Part shown: piece after piece, positions 21,858 through 35,640 of the stretch | How positions within the stretch are numbered: the first letter of the stretch is position 1 | How the letters are laid out: the number at the start of each line of letters is the position of its first letter | Assembly: GCA_026724425.1 (NCBI GenBank) | Contig: JAIUCV010000004.1 | Span: 816,001 to 880,000 of the forward strand | Source of the DNA: Erythrophleum ivorense | Lineage: Eukaryota > Streptophyta > Magnoliopsida > Fabales > Fabaceae | Length of the DNA: 64,000 nt | Direction: 5' to 3' | Program-made: the position numbers and the translations under genes | Notes under the pieces: generated by a model | What the model was told of the DNA's origin: nothing | The model's database searches: none | What the model saw: only the letters and a program-made list of their open reading frames with translations

Positions 21858-24704
21858 TGTAACAACTTTAACTTTTAATTAAGCTAATTATACACAAGTA
21901 TAATCTTAATTAGTCAAAATTACAATTAAATTTAGATAATGAGTTAATAACAGATAAAAATATGAAAAAATTTGACCATTTGAATCATTATTATTTACTA
22001 TCAAGACATACAAGAGGATTTGTATTTATAAGAGATCAAAATTTTCATTAATGCTTTTCATCTAATTCAACTTTGCTTTCAAGGAGCATAGAAACTCATA
22101 TACATTAGATCAACAGTCACTACTTATCATTAATATGTTGTGGACCACGCTATTATAGCTAAAATAAGAGGTTTCAGGACTTAGGCCACAGTTTAGAATG
22201 GTTAAGATGTAGCCAAGTTGGCCTTTGGAACCTCTAAAAGCTTAATTATGTACTTGCATCACAACTTAAAAGGCTTACATTGCAGCTAAACTCGGGCCTG
22301 GAAGCAAGATCTCACAAAACATGATTTTTGTTGTGGCTCAGCATACTCGTACCATGATGAAATGTCTGTCAGATTGGCATCCTTACACACGCACATAATT
22401 CTCATTGGGGTAAGATTACTCTGGGCCAGCACTCATACACACCCACTTAAGTCTTGCCCTAACAAGCCTTGATGGCATCGCAATGAGATTGCTTTTTAGA
22501 GCATATCTCCTTTAGCTCCCTTTATTTATGCCACAGTGTGTTTTATATCTAGTACCCTCTACTTGTGCTTTAGCTATGACTCAAGTGTCTTTTGTCACCC
22601 AAACACTAGGATACCCAAATTAACCAACTAGTAACCTCTTAAATTCATTCCTAAGGTCTTTCTAAGACTAAAGTAAAATGGCATGTGCAACCTCAAGTGG
22701 CAACCTAATATGTGCATTTTACTACCTATTGGCCTCAGACCATTTGGAGCAAATTTCATTGGACCAATTTAAATATGTTCCTACCCTCAAAACTTTAGAA
22801 CAATTTCAAATGCAAAATATGGTTATGGCATATGTCCAAATCCCACATGAAGCATATATGACAACAAAAATCATATAATAGAACCAAGGCTTACATTACA
22901 ATTAATGTCATAATCATAACCTTTGATTGATAAGAAATTCTTTATATAATTCATATTAGCTTGTATTTTCCCAGTAAAATGCAATTACATCAAATTCATC
23001 ATAAATTAAAGCCTAGCCTACCCATTAGGATATATTCCAAGTTATAAAACATCAAAATACCTACACTTAACAATATGAATGTATCATGATGCTCTACAAA
23101 TTGAATTACAAGAATTAGCATCTACACTAAGTTAAATATCTGAGTACGGAATCCCTACACAAGGCCTTAGACTACGGATGGTCATCCATTAGCTTCCCCT
23201 TTTCCTTAACCGAATAACCTTCACCTGAAATTATTAGTCTATGATAAATGTCAGATATGAATTTCAGTAACCAACAGAAATTCCATCTATATGTACAATA
23301 TAATCAACATATATGCATTTCATTTAAATAAACACTAGAAGCATATCATATAAATTAGTAAATGAACAAGTTTGAGTACCGATGATTATTATCCTATATT
23401 AGCAATCACATACGTGCTAATGGCCAAAAATAGAGAAAAAGAGCATAGTCACAACACTAACTCCCTATTAAGTATGATCACAACTCGGTATATTCCAATG
23501 AGTACGATCACAACTTAGTGCACAATCGCAGCATAATGCACCACTGGAAGTATGATCACAGCTCCACCAAGAACATGATCACAGTCTAAAGCAAATAACT
23601 AGAGAAACAAATCATTTATCATAAAAAAAATAAGTGCAGCAAAAATATGATTAAAATGAATATATACATAGAATTAAATTCCTGGTTACCTCATTCAATA
23701 GCCAAATTCCTCAAGAGCCCTCAACCAATGCCAAACACCTTGAGGATCCTAAATCAACCGAATCCAAGCTTTAATCATTATTCACTACAAGATTCAAACA
23801 CCATTTATTCCAATCATCAAGAATTATTTAGAATACACTTACCAAAGCCTCCAATGAATTCAAAGTTTGGATTTAAGCCATCCACAACCAAAAACTACAA
23901 TGGTTCACATCATTGCCTTGCAATTTCGCACATTGACAGAACCCAACACAAAAATCAATCATAAGGGCCAAGTTTTAGCATATTCCTATTTCAAAATAGA
24001 AGGAAATACTCTTTTAATAGTTTCTCTAGTTTCAAGTTTCAAAAATCATGCATAAAATAAAAAATAAAAACACCCATTTTCATATTTAGGATTTGGATGA
24101 AAATTCACCAAATGAAGAACTACTTGGTAAATGAAGAGGAAGATAAGAGGATTAACTTTTGAATAATTTACCCTGGCTAAATATCCTTCTAAGTGTGTCG
24201 ATCGAAGCCAAAATGATGAGAAACCCTAACCTCGTTCTCTATGTGCAATAATTTTTTTTCCTTTGGCTGACTAAAAGTTTTCTACAAAACAAATGGAGCA
24301 GTTGCACTAATATTAGGGTTTAATAGAAATGGGATTGATCTAAAGGGCCTTTTATCCAATTTGGCCCATATTTGAATATTGGGTCATAGTTGGATAAGTC
24401 CAATTGAGTTGAATTTCAAATAAAAGCTTAAATTAGGCTTTTATAATTTATCCTTGGTATAGTTAAATTAATTAGGGAGCTCGAATTAAATTTTTACCCA
24501 ATTAAATCTTAATTTACAATTAAATTTATTTTATGGCCAAAAATTACCAAAAATTATTATTCACCTTAAAATCCCAAAATAATCATTTTCCTTGATAATC
24601 ATTATTGTTCATAATTTTTTAAATTTCTCGTAATAATCCCTTATTTTCCCAAATTGAATCCTTTATTTTTTATAATTTTTCTTAATTAATTTTTGGATGT
24701 TACA
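21858..24704 (+). mobile_element. Probable chromovirus-type solo LTR (2847 bp)
   Basis: Starts TGTAACAAC at 21858 and ends GGATGTTACA at 24704. The flanks are AATTA (21853-21857) and AATTG (24705-24709), a 4/5 match. The end resembles the other TGTAAC...GTTACA LTRs in this window and the length matches 12876-15721, but I see no convincing sequence similarity to that copy in the body. No coding region. The boundary call rests on termini plus an imperfect target duplication, so confidence is moderate. Confidence 0.5.
23440..23595 (+). repeat. Imperfect ~30-40 bp repeat with a GATCACA core
   Basis: Five units of the type (A)GTATGATCACAACTC occur: a diverged AGTCACAAC at about 23446, then GATCACA or CGATCACA at about 23474, 23505, 23554 and 23577, alternating with AATGA/AATGCA spacers. 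Confidence 0.65.
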
Positions 24705-24709
24705 AATTG

Positions 24710-25541
24710 CACATAATAAATTAGAAAAAAATAAATTAATCATACAATTATAGATAAACTACTAATCAATTGTAAAAAAATTAGTTAAAAGAAATAACCT
24801 AAGGAAATTAAGATAAGAACAATAAATTAATGGATTAAATAAAGGAGAGAATTTAAGCAAAACCTAATTGGATAAAAGAAGATAAGTTCAAAGAAACAAG
24901 TAAAATATGAAAAATTTACCACCACTTTCACTTCGCACTTTATCTCCCAATTCCAACTTATATACATATGTTCACAATGACCCATAGCGACTAATTATCA
25001 TAAAGATTATCACAATTACAGATATCCACTTACAACATATTACATGATTGAAGATTTAAAGAAAGACAAGGATATGTTTCCTTTATAGGTTATTAAAGTA
25101 TAACTTCCTTAAAAACATGATTGAACAATATTATGGAAAATAAAATGCTATTGTTTGTATAAATTAAAGTTAAAACATAATGGGGCAATTTAGGTAAAGC
25201 AAGCAATCCATGTAAAATAAAACAATTGGTGGAACAAAGGACAGCAATTTAATTAATGGGTTGATGGAAGGTGCCACTTCATTTATTATACACTTACTGA
25301 AAGAACCAAATGACAGTGGCCTTTTTGTCTACCAATTCAAGGCAAAACTCTAGTTAAAAGAATATCATTAGCATTATCTAAGATCATAACCAACATGAAA
25401 TCAACATCTTAACCATTCAATTGACATCTAATAATCTCAACTTAGCTAAATATATTCTCTAGTACCAATAGTCTTAATTTTTCCTTAGAATTACTATCAT
25501 CATTACTAATTCTGAATCTAGTTTTTTGCAAATTAAGCTTC
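24710..25541. other. Non-genic sequence
   Basis: AT-rich, with no supported gene or element ends. An (AC)n(AT)n microsatellite follows at 25560-25588, inside the next repeat. Confidence 0.6.
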
Positions 25542-26870
25542 TGTTATGCTACAAAAGCATACACACACACACACACACACATATATATCAAGAAGTAATA
25601 TAATAATGAATAAAATATTATTCCCATAAAAATTTGTTGCTAAGATAATTGTCAAGTGCTAAAATTATGCTTCTCAGTTTAAATCAAACCAACAATTAAG
25701 GTGATAAAAAATTAAACTAAATTAAAGACATAAAAATAACAAAATAAAGGTGAGACATCATTCTAGATGAAATTGGAAAGCAAAAGGTTTGGTATTATAA
25801 TTCCCCTTAACATTTTATATGAAATTAATTACCTTTCTTCACCTTACTCTTAATGTCATTACTAGTCTAAGACTCTAATTTACCTATAAGCATTTTCCAA
25901 ATTTCCTATAAGCATTCCCTTAACCAATTCATAATTTCTTATACAATTAATTTAGAGGCTTAATCAAGAATGGGTCCTAATATGACTATATGAAGTCGGT
26001 AAGTATATGCTTATCTTATAAGCAAATCAATCTATTCAACATTATAAGTTTCATAAATCTACACTACCCAATCCATGGTTTAGTGTTCTAAAATCCTTTT
26101 TTCCAGTTTATTTAGGTTATCCAAATTATCTAATAGTTTTCACACACTTAGAAGTATAAAACACAAAGATTAAGTAAACAAATCACATTATTAATTGCCA
26201 ATAAATAGAATAATTATAACATATCACAAGTTAGAGTTCATCACAATCTTAAATCAACAAGTTTAACTTATAACTATAATAAATTACAACATTAAGAACA
26301 TAGCATAAGCCAAATAGGCAAAGTAATACCCAAAAACAAAAAAAAAGGGAATTAGAGAAAAATTGATTTAATTGATGAATTTCCCTTAAACCTAGGCTTT
26401 TTCCATAGAAAATAGAGCTCCAAACCCTTATTTTTCCTCCTCAAGAACTTCAAAGTAGTGGCCTCCTAGAGAAAATGTCAAAGCTCATAACAAAAGATCC
26501 TACATTTCTCATTTTCCATGATAGGCATTGCACAACACTCAAAAGAACTATAGCACTATTGAATTTTTTTTTATAGTAGTCATGAGCACTATGATGCTAA
26601 ATTTTTAGGTCATAGTGTTGTGTTGTTATGTAAAGAACTTTCCAATTTGACACATGGTTCTTAAATTTTTTGCCATGGCGTTGCTTTTTTTTATAGTAAT
26701 ACTTTTAGGTGCCATCCTTTTTCTTTCAAAGTATTGCCTAATTTTTAGCATTATAACTTCAGGCTTTCATGGTTTTATCTCCAATATGATTTTGGCTTAT
26801 AATTCTTTGTATTTTCTAAAATATACCATTTATAGTGTCAAAACTTAAATATAGAGTTAATTGCAATACA
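25542..26870 (-). mobile_element. Divergent Athila-like LTR, homologous to 4434-5923
   Basis: Aligns along its length with the solo LTR at 4434-5923: shared AATGAATAAAATATTATT, AATGTCATTA, CCAATTCRTAATT, AAGTATRAAACACAAA and TAGAAAAATTGATTTAAT-like landmarks in the same order. The low end reads TGTTATGCTAC where the relative has TGTTGCTTG. I could not find a matching target duplication or a clean high end, so the right boundary is approximate. Confidence 0.65.
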
Positions 26871-27863
26871 ATGAACATTTCCCCCCAAAGTGAGCTATTT
26901 TATTTATGAATTAACAATTTGAATACCTATTTCTAGGGAAAAAAATGCAAAATTTCAAGAATAAGTAGGAGTTAACAACTTCCAAATTTCAAATTGAGCC
27001 TAAAAATTACTTTTAGAAGCTAAAAATTGAAGATTGATGTATAGGTATCACACTTTGGAGGCTCACATTAGAAACCCCAATCATTAGAGCTAACCCACAG
27101 CATAATCTTAAAAGGAGGAGAAGATGTACATTTCAAATACCATTGAAAAAAGGATGGAGTGAAAATGGGCAAGAAAGTTAAGAAAGCAATAAGTAAAATG
27201 AAGAGAAAAGAAGGAAATAAGAAGGGATGAAGATGGGTCTCACCAAACAGATTGAGACCCCTTTTCCATAACTATTCATGATGGTATGGTTGGAAGTGAT
27301 GTTAAGAGCATAGGGTGGTGGTTGGGACAAGAAGATGGCGGTGTGTGGGTGGAGAAAAATGAGCTCACAGCTAGATGAGGCTACACGTGTTATTACACTA
27401 GGAGAAGAAGGATAAAGAGCTTTAATGAGAAAGAGAGGAAAAGAGAGAAAAAAGAAAAAGAAATGGTGGGTACATGAAAATTTTCTACCAAGATCAAATA
27501 AGATGCAAGGAAAATTGAGATCTAATAAAATTATTTTTATGCCTAAGAAATAAAGTAAAGATCCTACAGAAATTGAAGTTCATTAAGAATACTTTACTAT
27601 GAGACCTTGGGAAACAAAAAAATCTCATTAAATACAAGACAAATTTCAAAGTAGCTCTTTTAAAAAATTTTCAAGCTTAACAATTTTTTTATTAAACATT
27701 TAATTAGTCAATATTTTCTACCCTTATTATAGTTTCTTACTTATTACTAAGTATTACTTTTTTTATACCTATATTTTTAGTTATAATTTAAAATTCCAAG
27801 TTATCATATTAAGACTTCATCATCATATTTATTTCTATAATATATATTTCTTACGTTTAAATG
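26871..27863. other. Non-genic sequence
   Basis: No supported gene. Purine-rich, AG-biased stretches occur around 27.1-27.5 kb. This interval is probably the flank of the copia element. Confidence 0.5.
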
Positions 27864-27868
27864 AATCT

Positions 27869-30800
27869 TGTAACACCATAAATTCTAGCTCATCCCATGC
27901 CTTTCAATGACTTAATATCATAGAGAATGTAGGTTTCTCATAGAAAAGCAAGGGAAAATAATGAATATTTTTGCATTGTGTTGTATCTAAAAATTCATTT
28001 CAATGTCACGTGGACCGTGTGAACTCATACTGTGTCTCTTCATATTTAATTGTATTATTACAACTCATTTGTATCATAAAAACTTGCCTACAACTCATGA
28101 AAATAGAATTGGGAGGTGGAAAATGAAGTTTCATTCTTGGCCAGAATTGGCCTCCTTTCTAGGCAAACTTTGAAAAATCATAATTAAATCTAGAAAAATC
28201 GAAAACATGCAGTCTTAGTCATTCTGGAAAGCTTGGGATGTATACTTCATGAACAAATATTTACAAGTCATAAAATCCCACAAACATAGCATTTGACATG
28301 TAAAATAGTCCAGAGGTCGGACTGGATCTTGATGCTATCACAGTTTATTAAAATGAACTTCAAAAATGTTCAATTAATTTCACAAAAATTCAATCCATGC
28401 AAATGATACTAATCTAGAAAGCTATGGATGTTAGTTAGAGAGAAAAAATATCTCCAGATCATTTCATCAAGCCCAGATCTCAAAATTCAATGGAACAGTA
28501 CTTCTGGTCGGGCAAGGCTACTAATACTAGATAGAAACTTCAAAAATTCATATCTTCCTCTTTATACCTCCAAATGAGATGATTTTAGTTGGCACAAGTC
28601 ACTGTAATTTTGTAGTTTCTCTGTATAAAATTTCATGGCAATTGGACATCATTTGAGTCTCAAATGACAGAAAACAATTTTGGACTAATTGAATAGTGTA
28701 GCAGACCAAATCCCTAAAATTTGTCAATTTTGAAAAATCATCAAATATTCTGTAAACTTCTAAAAATTATGATCTTTAATGTCCTAGAAAGCTCTTGCTA
28801 AGACCTAATTCCATGTCAAATTTCAGACAAATACTAACTCATTTGGCTAAAAAGTGATATAGGGTTCCATAATAGTCAATTTTGGCTCCTTATAGGGTGC
28901 CAAAGTTGCCAAATGGATTTTCCTTGGTCTTGGCACCTTTTGGGCAAGTCTAAAAGTACATTTGAGACTTAAGTGAGTTGCCCAAATGGTCCCAAATCTC
29001 ATGCATCTCATTTTGGCCATTCAACCCATATTTATGTATGCTTTCATCAAAGTTCCATATTGCACACTTTGGTCTTACATACTCCAAAATAAGTGCTATC
29101 GGTCATATATCATTCATACATCTAAACATCACATAATAGTATATTTACACATGTCTCAACGTTCATAGTACATATACAACCTCATATACATGATGAACCA
29201 TCATTATGGTTCTAAAATAAACGAAACAAGACATAAGGTTGTCAATCTCTCTTCCTCATCGTTGTTAGCTCCCTTCACCATAATTGCTTGGTCCACCTAG
29301 CATGCTAGATCATTGGAGAAGAGGGGATGAGATTCAAAGAATTCCAATGGCTCATCTCCCATTCAATCATACATAATATATTCAAAGAAAGCCTTAAAAA
29401 TGCATGCATAGACATAATACAAATCATAAGTATTTAAGAAGCAAGCTTAGCATGTGAACAAGTTATACAAATCATTCAAGAGCTCACCAAGTGTTTGGAT
29501 TGGCCTCACACTTCTCCTCATGGATTTTGGACGTGCCTCACCCATTCTTTAAGCACTTTGGACTCAACCATACTCTTGGGAGCCCACTTTGCTTTTGGGA
29601 GACTCTTTGCTTTTATCTCAACCAAGCTCAAGGGTTCTTGGCTCATCCTCACCAAAGGAAAGAGTTCTTGGCCTTTCCACACTCAAGTAAACTCATACAA
29701 ACATCATGTACCCATTTGAAAATATAACATGGTATCAAAAATCATGGCATATAAAAGTATGCTAGCATACTTTTCATAACTTGAAAATACACATACACAC
29801 ATTCTAAAACAAGTTAAACACACATCCATGCATGAGAAAAGATGGAGAGAGCTACCTTGCACAATTTCACATACTTTTTCCTTAGCTTTCAAGGTGGCCA
29901 CACACCCACAATTTGGTGGAGATAGTTTCTCTTGGCCTAGATACAATTTATGGGAGTCAATTAGGTCCATGAAACATATTCTAAGGCTACATCACTTGAT
30001 AAAATACTAGATTGCTCTATAGGCTCTATTATGGTCCATATTGGCACCTAATGAAGCAACACTCCTCAAATAATTTCTAGGCCTCATTCTTTCCTTTCAA
30101 ATATGATTTTTGACTCCTTTTAAGCCTCTTGGAGTCATCAAACTATTAAAACCAAAGGTCTAGTATCATGTTGCTTCTTTAGGTCACATTATGGAACTTA
30201 AGGCACCAAATCAATTTCTTTGAGTTCTGAATTTTTTCCAAGGCCTCTACTCATCTTCACTCATCACATATGACTTAAGAATGGCCTTAGAAAAATTTAA
30301 AACTCTCCCTAGCTATAGGAACTTGCCTAGGCCGAGACTATGGGGGGAAGAAGAGTTCATGGCCTTTTTGATTTTTCCTTGATGGGAGACACACTTGAGA
30401 GGCTTCCTAGAGGTCTTAGGAGCTTAATCAAATACTCACACATGCAAGGAAACTCATACATCAAATCAGTTTTTACAATCCCTTCAAATGCACTACACTT
30501 TTTCTACTTATAGTTCCTTGGTTTTTCTTGCAATTTCTTTGCTTTCTTGGATGGGAGGTGCATGTGGGAAGCTCTCTAGGGGTCTTAGAAACTCATACAA
30601 ACATTCACATAGGTTTGGGAACTCTTAGATAAAATCAGATTTTTGCCTATGTCTTTGAATCCTTAACTTTCCATTCTTGGTTCTCTTTTGTTTCTTAATT
30701 AATTCCACTTGTATCTTCCTAATCCTCACATTATAGAACCCCTAATTCTACCCTGATATGGTTAGAATTTATCTCCTATGGAATGGGCTCTAAGGTGAAC

Positions 30801-31754
30801 AAAAATTTCATAGAGGAAGCAAGCAAGGAGAAGCAACAAAACAAGAAGGAATATCTTAGTTTCTTAGTTTTCTTGGTTTGTTCTCCACTTGGCTAGCCTC
30901 CCCTCACCAAATCCAAAAATTCCACCTCTGTTTTGCCTTCCATACAGACCCAAAAACATCATCAAATCCATGAAAATAAAGAGGAGACGAAGGAAGAGCA
31001 ACTTGCAAGAGAAAAAGCTTGAATTTTCCTACCTTTTCTTTGCTTTTTCTCTTTTCAAAATCTCCTCTCCTTGTGCGCCTAAGAGGGCTGGCTTCCTCCT
31101 CTATTTTTGGCGCAGAAACAAAGCGTGGAATGGGAGCTGCTGGAACATGGATAAGAAGAAGAAGCTAAAAGTTACTTTATGCAACTTTTTACTTTTTGCA
31201 TTTTAGTCCATTTTCTTAGCTTTCTCATTTTAGGCTCATATCAACTCCTTTTTTAAATCAAACTTTTCCATCATATTCCTTAGGCTCTTAATCATAAGAA
31301 TTGCTTTTGAAATCACTCAAAAAGGATCTAAAACCATTCTGAATCATTCGGTTAAAGTTTCGGTCAACCGATGGTCGAAATCGCTCACTGGAGGGGTTTC
31401 AACTGTTCTAAGGGTTCCCATGATATTCAGGGCCTCTAAGAACCCCAAAAAGTTCAAATTTTTTATTTAAAAAGCCCTCCTATGAGATTTCAAATTTTCC
31501 AAAAAATTACAAAAATGCCCCTACTTTCTTCGGCAAATTTTCTAGCTCTTCTGGCTCTGGTTTTTGGGCATCTTAAATCCAAATCCTCATTTTCTAATAT
31601 TTAAAATTTTATCATAATTTTATTTAGCCTTAATTCCTTCTATTTCAATAACTTCCTTTTATATTTGGCCCATTTCTGACATTTACGGAGAAACCGAACA
31701 TCGTATTTCTCACATTTCACGTTTTTCACATTTATAGAGAGACCGGATGTTATA
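27869..31754 (+). mobile_element. Solo LTR, long chromovirus-like type, 3886 bp, TSD AATCT
   Basis: Starts TGTAACACCATAAATTC and ends GGATGTTATA, where the usual terminal CA has become TA. AATCT is duplicated exactly at 27864-27868 and 31755-31759. The first ~2 kb aligns with 12876-15721 (shared TTTCAATGTCACRTGGACC, CAGTTTA, AATATCTCCAGATCA and TGGAACAGTA landmarks). It is about 1 kb longer in the second half and lacks the CGCTATAGCG array; its tail matches the reverse complement of 35650-41933 instead. It is therefore a distinct subfamily. It sits at the edge of the copia 3' LTR. The open frame at 30889-31206 is chance. Confidence 0.87.
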
Positions 31755-31759
31755 AATCT

Positions 31760-32389
31760 ATTGCATAAATTAAAAGGATAGGTTGGTCCTTACTTGTAAT
31801 GGATCTCTTTGCCCTTCAATTGCCCCAGCATTTGATTTAGGTCATGGATTTACACTCTGATTAATATCTATAGCATATGCATCGAGAAATTTAAAGGAAT
31901 AAGAGAAGAATTTCTCTCTGTATTTGTCTTTCAAAATTTTTTTGTGTTTTTGCCTAGAGTATTCTTTCACTAAGACACACACTTAGAGTACATTTGAATT
32001 TCCAATGATCGTGATACACACTTAGAGCACATCTGAATTTCCAATGATCGTGATACACACTTAGAGCACATCTGAATTTCCAATGATCGTGATACACACT
32101 TAGAGCACATCTGAATTTCCAATGATCGTGATACACACTTAGAGCACATCTAAATTTCCAATGATCGTGTGTTTTATTTTTTTCTTAGTTATCTTTCTTG
32201 ATTTCCTGCACAAATAAATAAACTTACTAATTTTGAATTTGAATTTCTAAAATTTAAAATTCAAATTTTAATTAATTAATTAATTAATAATCAAATAATT
32301 AATTTAATATAATTAATTAAATTAATTTTTAATTGGGCTTATTTTATGAATTTGGGTCAGCCTTTCATGGGTAGCTCGATAATCTAACA
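31760..32389 (-). mobile_element. 3' LTR of a minus-strand Ty1/copia element
   Basis: On the minus strand it starts TGTTAGATTATCGAGC at 32389. Just upstream, at 32390-32397, is the purine tract TTGGGAGA, the usual copia PPT context. It aligns with the 5' LTR at 46002-46447 (shared GGATCTCTTTGC, TTTAGGTCATG and AATTTGAATTTCTAAAATT landmarks), but is longer because of a 39-bp tandem expansion. Its other end is blurred by the solo LTR inserted next to it (TSD AATCT at 31755-31759). Confidence 0.82.
31975..32169. repeat. 39-bp tandem repeat, 5 copies, in the copia 3' LTR
   Basis: The CTTAGAG landmark occurs at 31982, 32021, 32060, 32099 and 32138, exactly 39 bp apart, with one to three substitutions in the outer units. 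Because 39 is divisible by 3, the array gives an open minus-strand frame of identical 13-residue blocks, which is not a gene. The 5' LTR has only one unit here. Confidence 0.95.
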
Positions 32390-32397
32390 TCTCCCAA

Positions 32398-33779
32398 TCA
32401 TATATGATGGGATAAACAATACAAGATTTCTACTCCTTTGGTCTTTTCATGCTAGGTGCTATGTCATGATCATTTAGGCATAGTATTTAGGTGCTCTTAT
32501 ATGAGGAATCCAATTTTTAAGATTATCATAAGAGACTATTACCCTTGGATATATGTCACACACTTATTTGTATGCCTTGAATGCCTTATATTCACCCATA
32601 TACATTATTCTTATGGTATATATAATCCCTTTTGAGTTTTAACATTACTTATATTGCCTTTTTTCTCATATGCATAATATATATGCTTATAATGTTATCA
32701 TACTAACTTCATAATAGACATATCTTATACACTAGAATAGTTATGTGTAACTTAGGTGATCTTCTTTTCACCCACATATCACTTAGATAAAAATTAAATA
32801 GTTTTACAACATTAATTCTTTAGGTTAAATTTATCGTAATCGTAGGATATATCCCAATGTAGCAAGCACTAACTCATCTCTTTATGATACCATCAAAGTT
32901 ATAAGGGCATCTTTTGAAAGGATTTGTCTCTTTTTTAGGACTCATACAGTAACAAAACAACAATCTATTCACTTGCTTCCCAATTACAATTCTTAAATGC
33001 ATGTAGTATGAATTGCATGCTATGGTATTTCTCTTATCTTATAAGAGTGTATATCAATTTTATTTATTTATTTAAATTGTACAAATCATAGTCTAGATAT
33101 ACATAATATCTCACTCAAATTCTACCATTTCACTTGCCTCCTAAAACATTTTTTCAAAGAATTTGTATATGGTTACAGGTATTATGGATAGTAGGGTTTC
33201 ATAATTCAACCTATGTGTGTGTGTGTATTTGGATCTTATCTTGACCTTCTTTTTTTCTTTTTTGTCAAGATGACATATTTATATTTTGTATTCCTTTTTA
33301 TTCCCTATTAGTGCTTCCACTACCTCGCATGGCAAACATAAATCTCTCATCTTTATTTATTTCTTATAAGCAACAAAAGTGGTTTCTTGTGTGAGAGAGC
33401 CAACTTCATTAATTTGTACAATATATTATTACAATATGTACACATGATTTATGATTTGTGGCACTATATTTAAGAATGAAACAAACATAGCAAATTCATT
33501 CGACAATCAATTCTTACAATAGTTTTTGTTACTTTATATTCTATAAATACCAAGAGATTTGACATCTTCTACATACACATCTCTAGGTTTAGTTAAGGGA
33601 TTTGTTTACATATTGTGTGTAGACATATACTGTATAGTAACACTCTTCTATACTATAGTTTCTCTTATAAAGTTATGCTTTGTGTCTATATGTTTTATTC
33701 GACTGTGATACTTGGGATCTTTTGTATAGGTTATAACTACCTAACTATCATAGTGTACTAATATTAGACTTAATGTCCT
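32398..33779. other. Copia 3' non-coding region and unassigned sequence
   Basis: Lies between the RNase H relic and the PPT of the copia element. No coding similarity seen. Contains a short (GT)n tract near 33.2 kb. Confidence 0.5.
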
Positions 33780-35640
33780 ATTATTGATCCCTAGATGTTC
33801 CATGAATCTCTTTAGCCATATAATTTTTTGTATTGCTTTAAAACATACTATAAACTCTACTTCCATAGTAAATAATGTGATACATGTCTACTTCTTACTA
33901 CTTTATAATATAGCTTTATTGTTTAGTAAAAATGTATATTTGGAAGTCAATTTTTGCTTATTAATATTTCTGCCTTTTAGTTTGTGTCAAAGTATCCTAC
34001 TAAGTGTAAATTGCTTCCTTCATAACATAATATGTAATTAGTAATACCTTTCAAATATCTCAAGATTCTCTTGATAGCTTTCTAATGTTTCTTGCTTGGA
34101 TTTGACTGGTACCAACTAATAAGGCCAGCCACATAATAGATATCCAGTCTTGTGCATATCATTGTGTACATTAAATTGCCAATAACACTTGAGTAAGGAA
34201 CTTTCCATGATTTCCTTTTCAGACTTGTTTTGAGGACACATCTTATGACTTACATTCTTGCCTTTAGCTATCTATAGGCTTGTAATCTTCCATATTAAAT
34301 CACTTAAAAATTTTCTTGATATAATTCTTTTATGAAAGAAAAATTAATTTCTTTGAGAAATTTCTTTGGATTTTAACTCTAAGAATATACTTTGCTTCAC
34401 CCACATCTTTCATCTTAAAATTCAAAGATAACCAATCTATAACAACTAAAATCGAATTTAGACTATTTCTAGCCAAAAGTATGTCTTATATGTAAAGAGA
34501 TAATATTACAATGTTTCCATCAAACTGCTTGATTTAAACACAATGGTCTTCATCAATCATTTGGAATTCATATGAGGTTATCACTTGATGAAATTTCAAG
34601 TACTATTATCTAGATGACTATTTCAATTTGTAAATTGACCTTTAGAATTTACAAACCTTTTATTCCATTCCTTTTTTAGTGAAGCCTAAAGGTTGTTCTA
34701 TATAAATTTTCTCATCTAGTTTACCATTTAAGAATTTGTTTTTAATATTCATTTGATATAGTTCCAAATCTAAATTTATAACTACAAATAGAATTTGTCT
34801 AATTGAGTTAAACTGCATAATAAGTAAGAAAGTACCTTTGTAATTTATACCTTGTTATATATATCCTTTAACAACTAAGTAAGCCTTGTATCTTTCAATA
34901 GACCCATATGCTTTCTTTTTTATTTTAAGAACCCATTTGTTCCTAATTATTTTTTTGCCAAATGATAAATTAACTAAGTCCCAAACTTTGTTTGTCTTTA
35001 TTGAATTTATTTCTTCTTCCATTGCTCTTTTTCATTTTTTCTTAGTAGGGCATGATAGAGCCTCTTGAATTGTATTTGGTTCTTAATAATCTTGTGGACT
35101 GATTATATGTTCTACCCCTTCAATCTCAAACAGACATTTAAGCAACACTTTCTTAGTTACCTTTATGTTGTAAGGTAGCTTGTACAACATTTTCACTTTA
35201 TTTAAGATTCTTGCCTTTTTGTGTGAAGCTCCCATTTGGATAATTAGATTAAGGTACAATGGCTTGTTCCTTATTTTCTTGATCACATATTTCATAGATA
35301 CATATATTCTTATTAATTTGAAATTCATTTTCTAAAAATGCAATGTCTCTTAACTCAATCTTAGTCACACTTTCATCTTTATTTTCACCAATAAAGATGT
35401 ACCCTTTTGATTATTTAGAGTATCTGATAAAGATATAGTTCTTACCTCTTAGACTTAATTTCCTATACTTATATAAGAAATATCATGGATGTAAGCAGCT
35501 AACCCCTGTAGTCTAAAAATGCTTAAATTTAGTTTTCTACTTGTCCACATCTCATAGGGTATGGAAGTGATAGACTTAGTAAAATGGACTTGGTTAAGTA
35601 CAAAGGCAGCAGTTAACAAAGCATATATGCAATAGAAATA
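33780..35640 (-). pseudogene. Ty1/copia pol relic: integrase C-terminus, RT, RNase H
   Basis: Read on the minus strand from about 35.6 kb down: integrase C-terminal region (TKSITSIPYEMWTSRK, then SKGYIFIGENKDES); RT (NKWVLKIKKKAYG, MNIKNKFLNGKLDEKIYIEQ); the connection (GNLMYTMICTRLDI, KRILRYLKG); and RNase H (SKYTFLLNNKAIL, TLFTMEVEFIVCFKA) ending near 33.8 kb. Several frameshifts and stops break it, so it cannot be translated. It continues the integrase fragment beyond 41.94 kb, from which it is separated by the LTR inserted at 35650-41933. Confidence 0.88.

Noticed and set aside
23647..23964. 105-residue ORF
   Set aside because: Inside the probable solo LTR at 21858-24704, with biased composition and no recognisable domain.
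30889..31206. 105-residue ORF
   Set aside because: Inside a solo LTR, low complexity, no recognisable domain.
31954..32136. Minus-strand ORF of identical 13-residue blocks
   Set aside because: It is produced by the 39-bp non-coding LTR tandem repeat; 39 is a multiple of 3.
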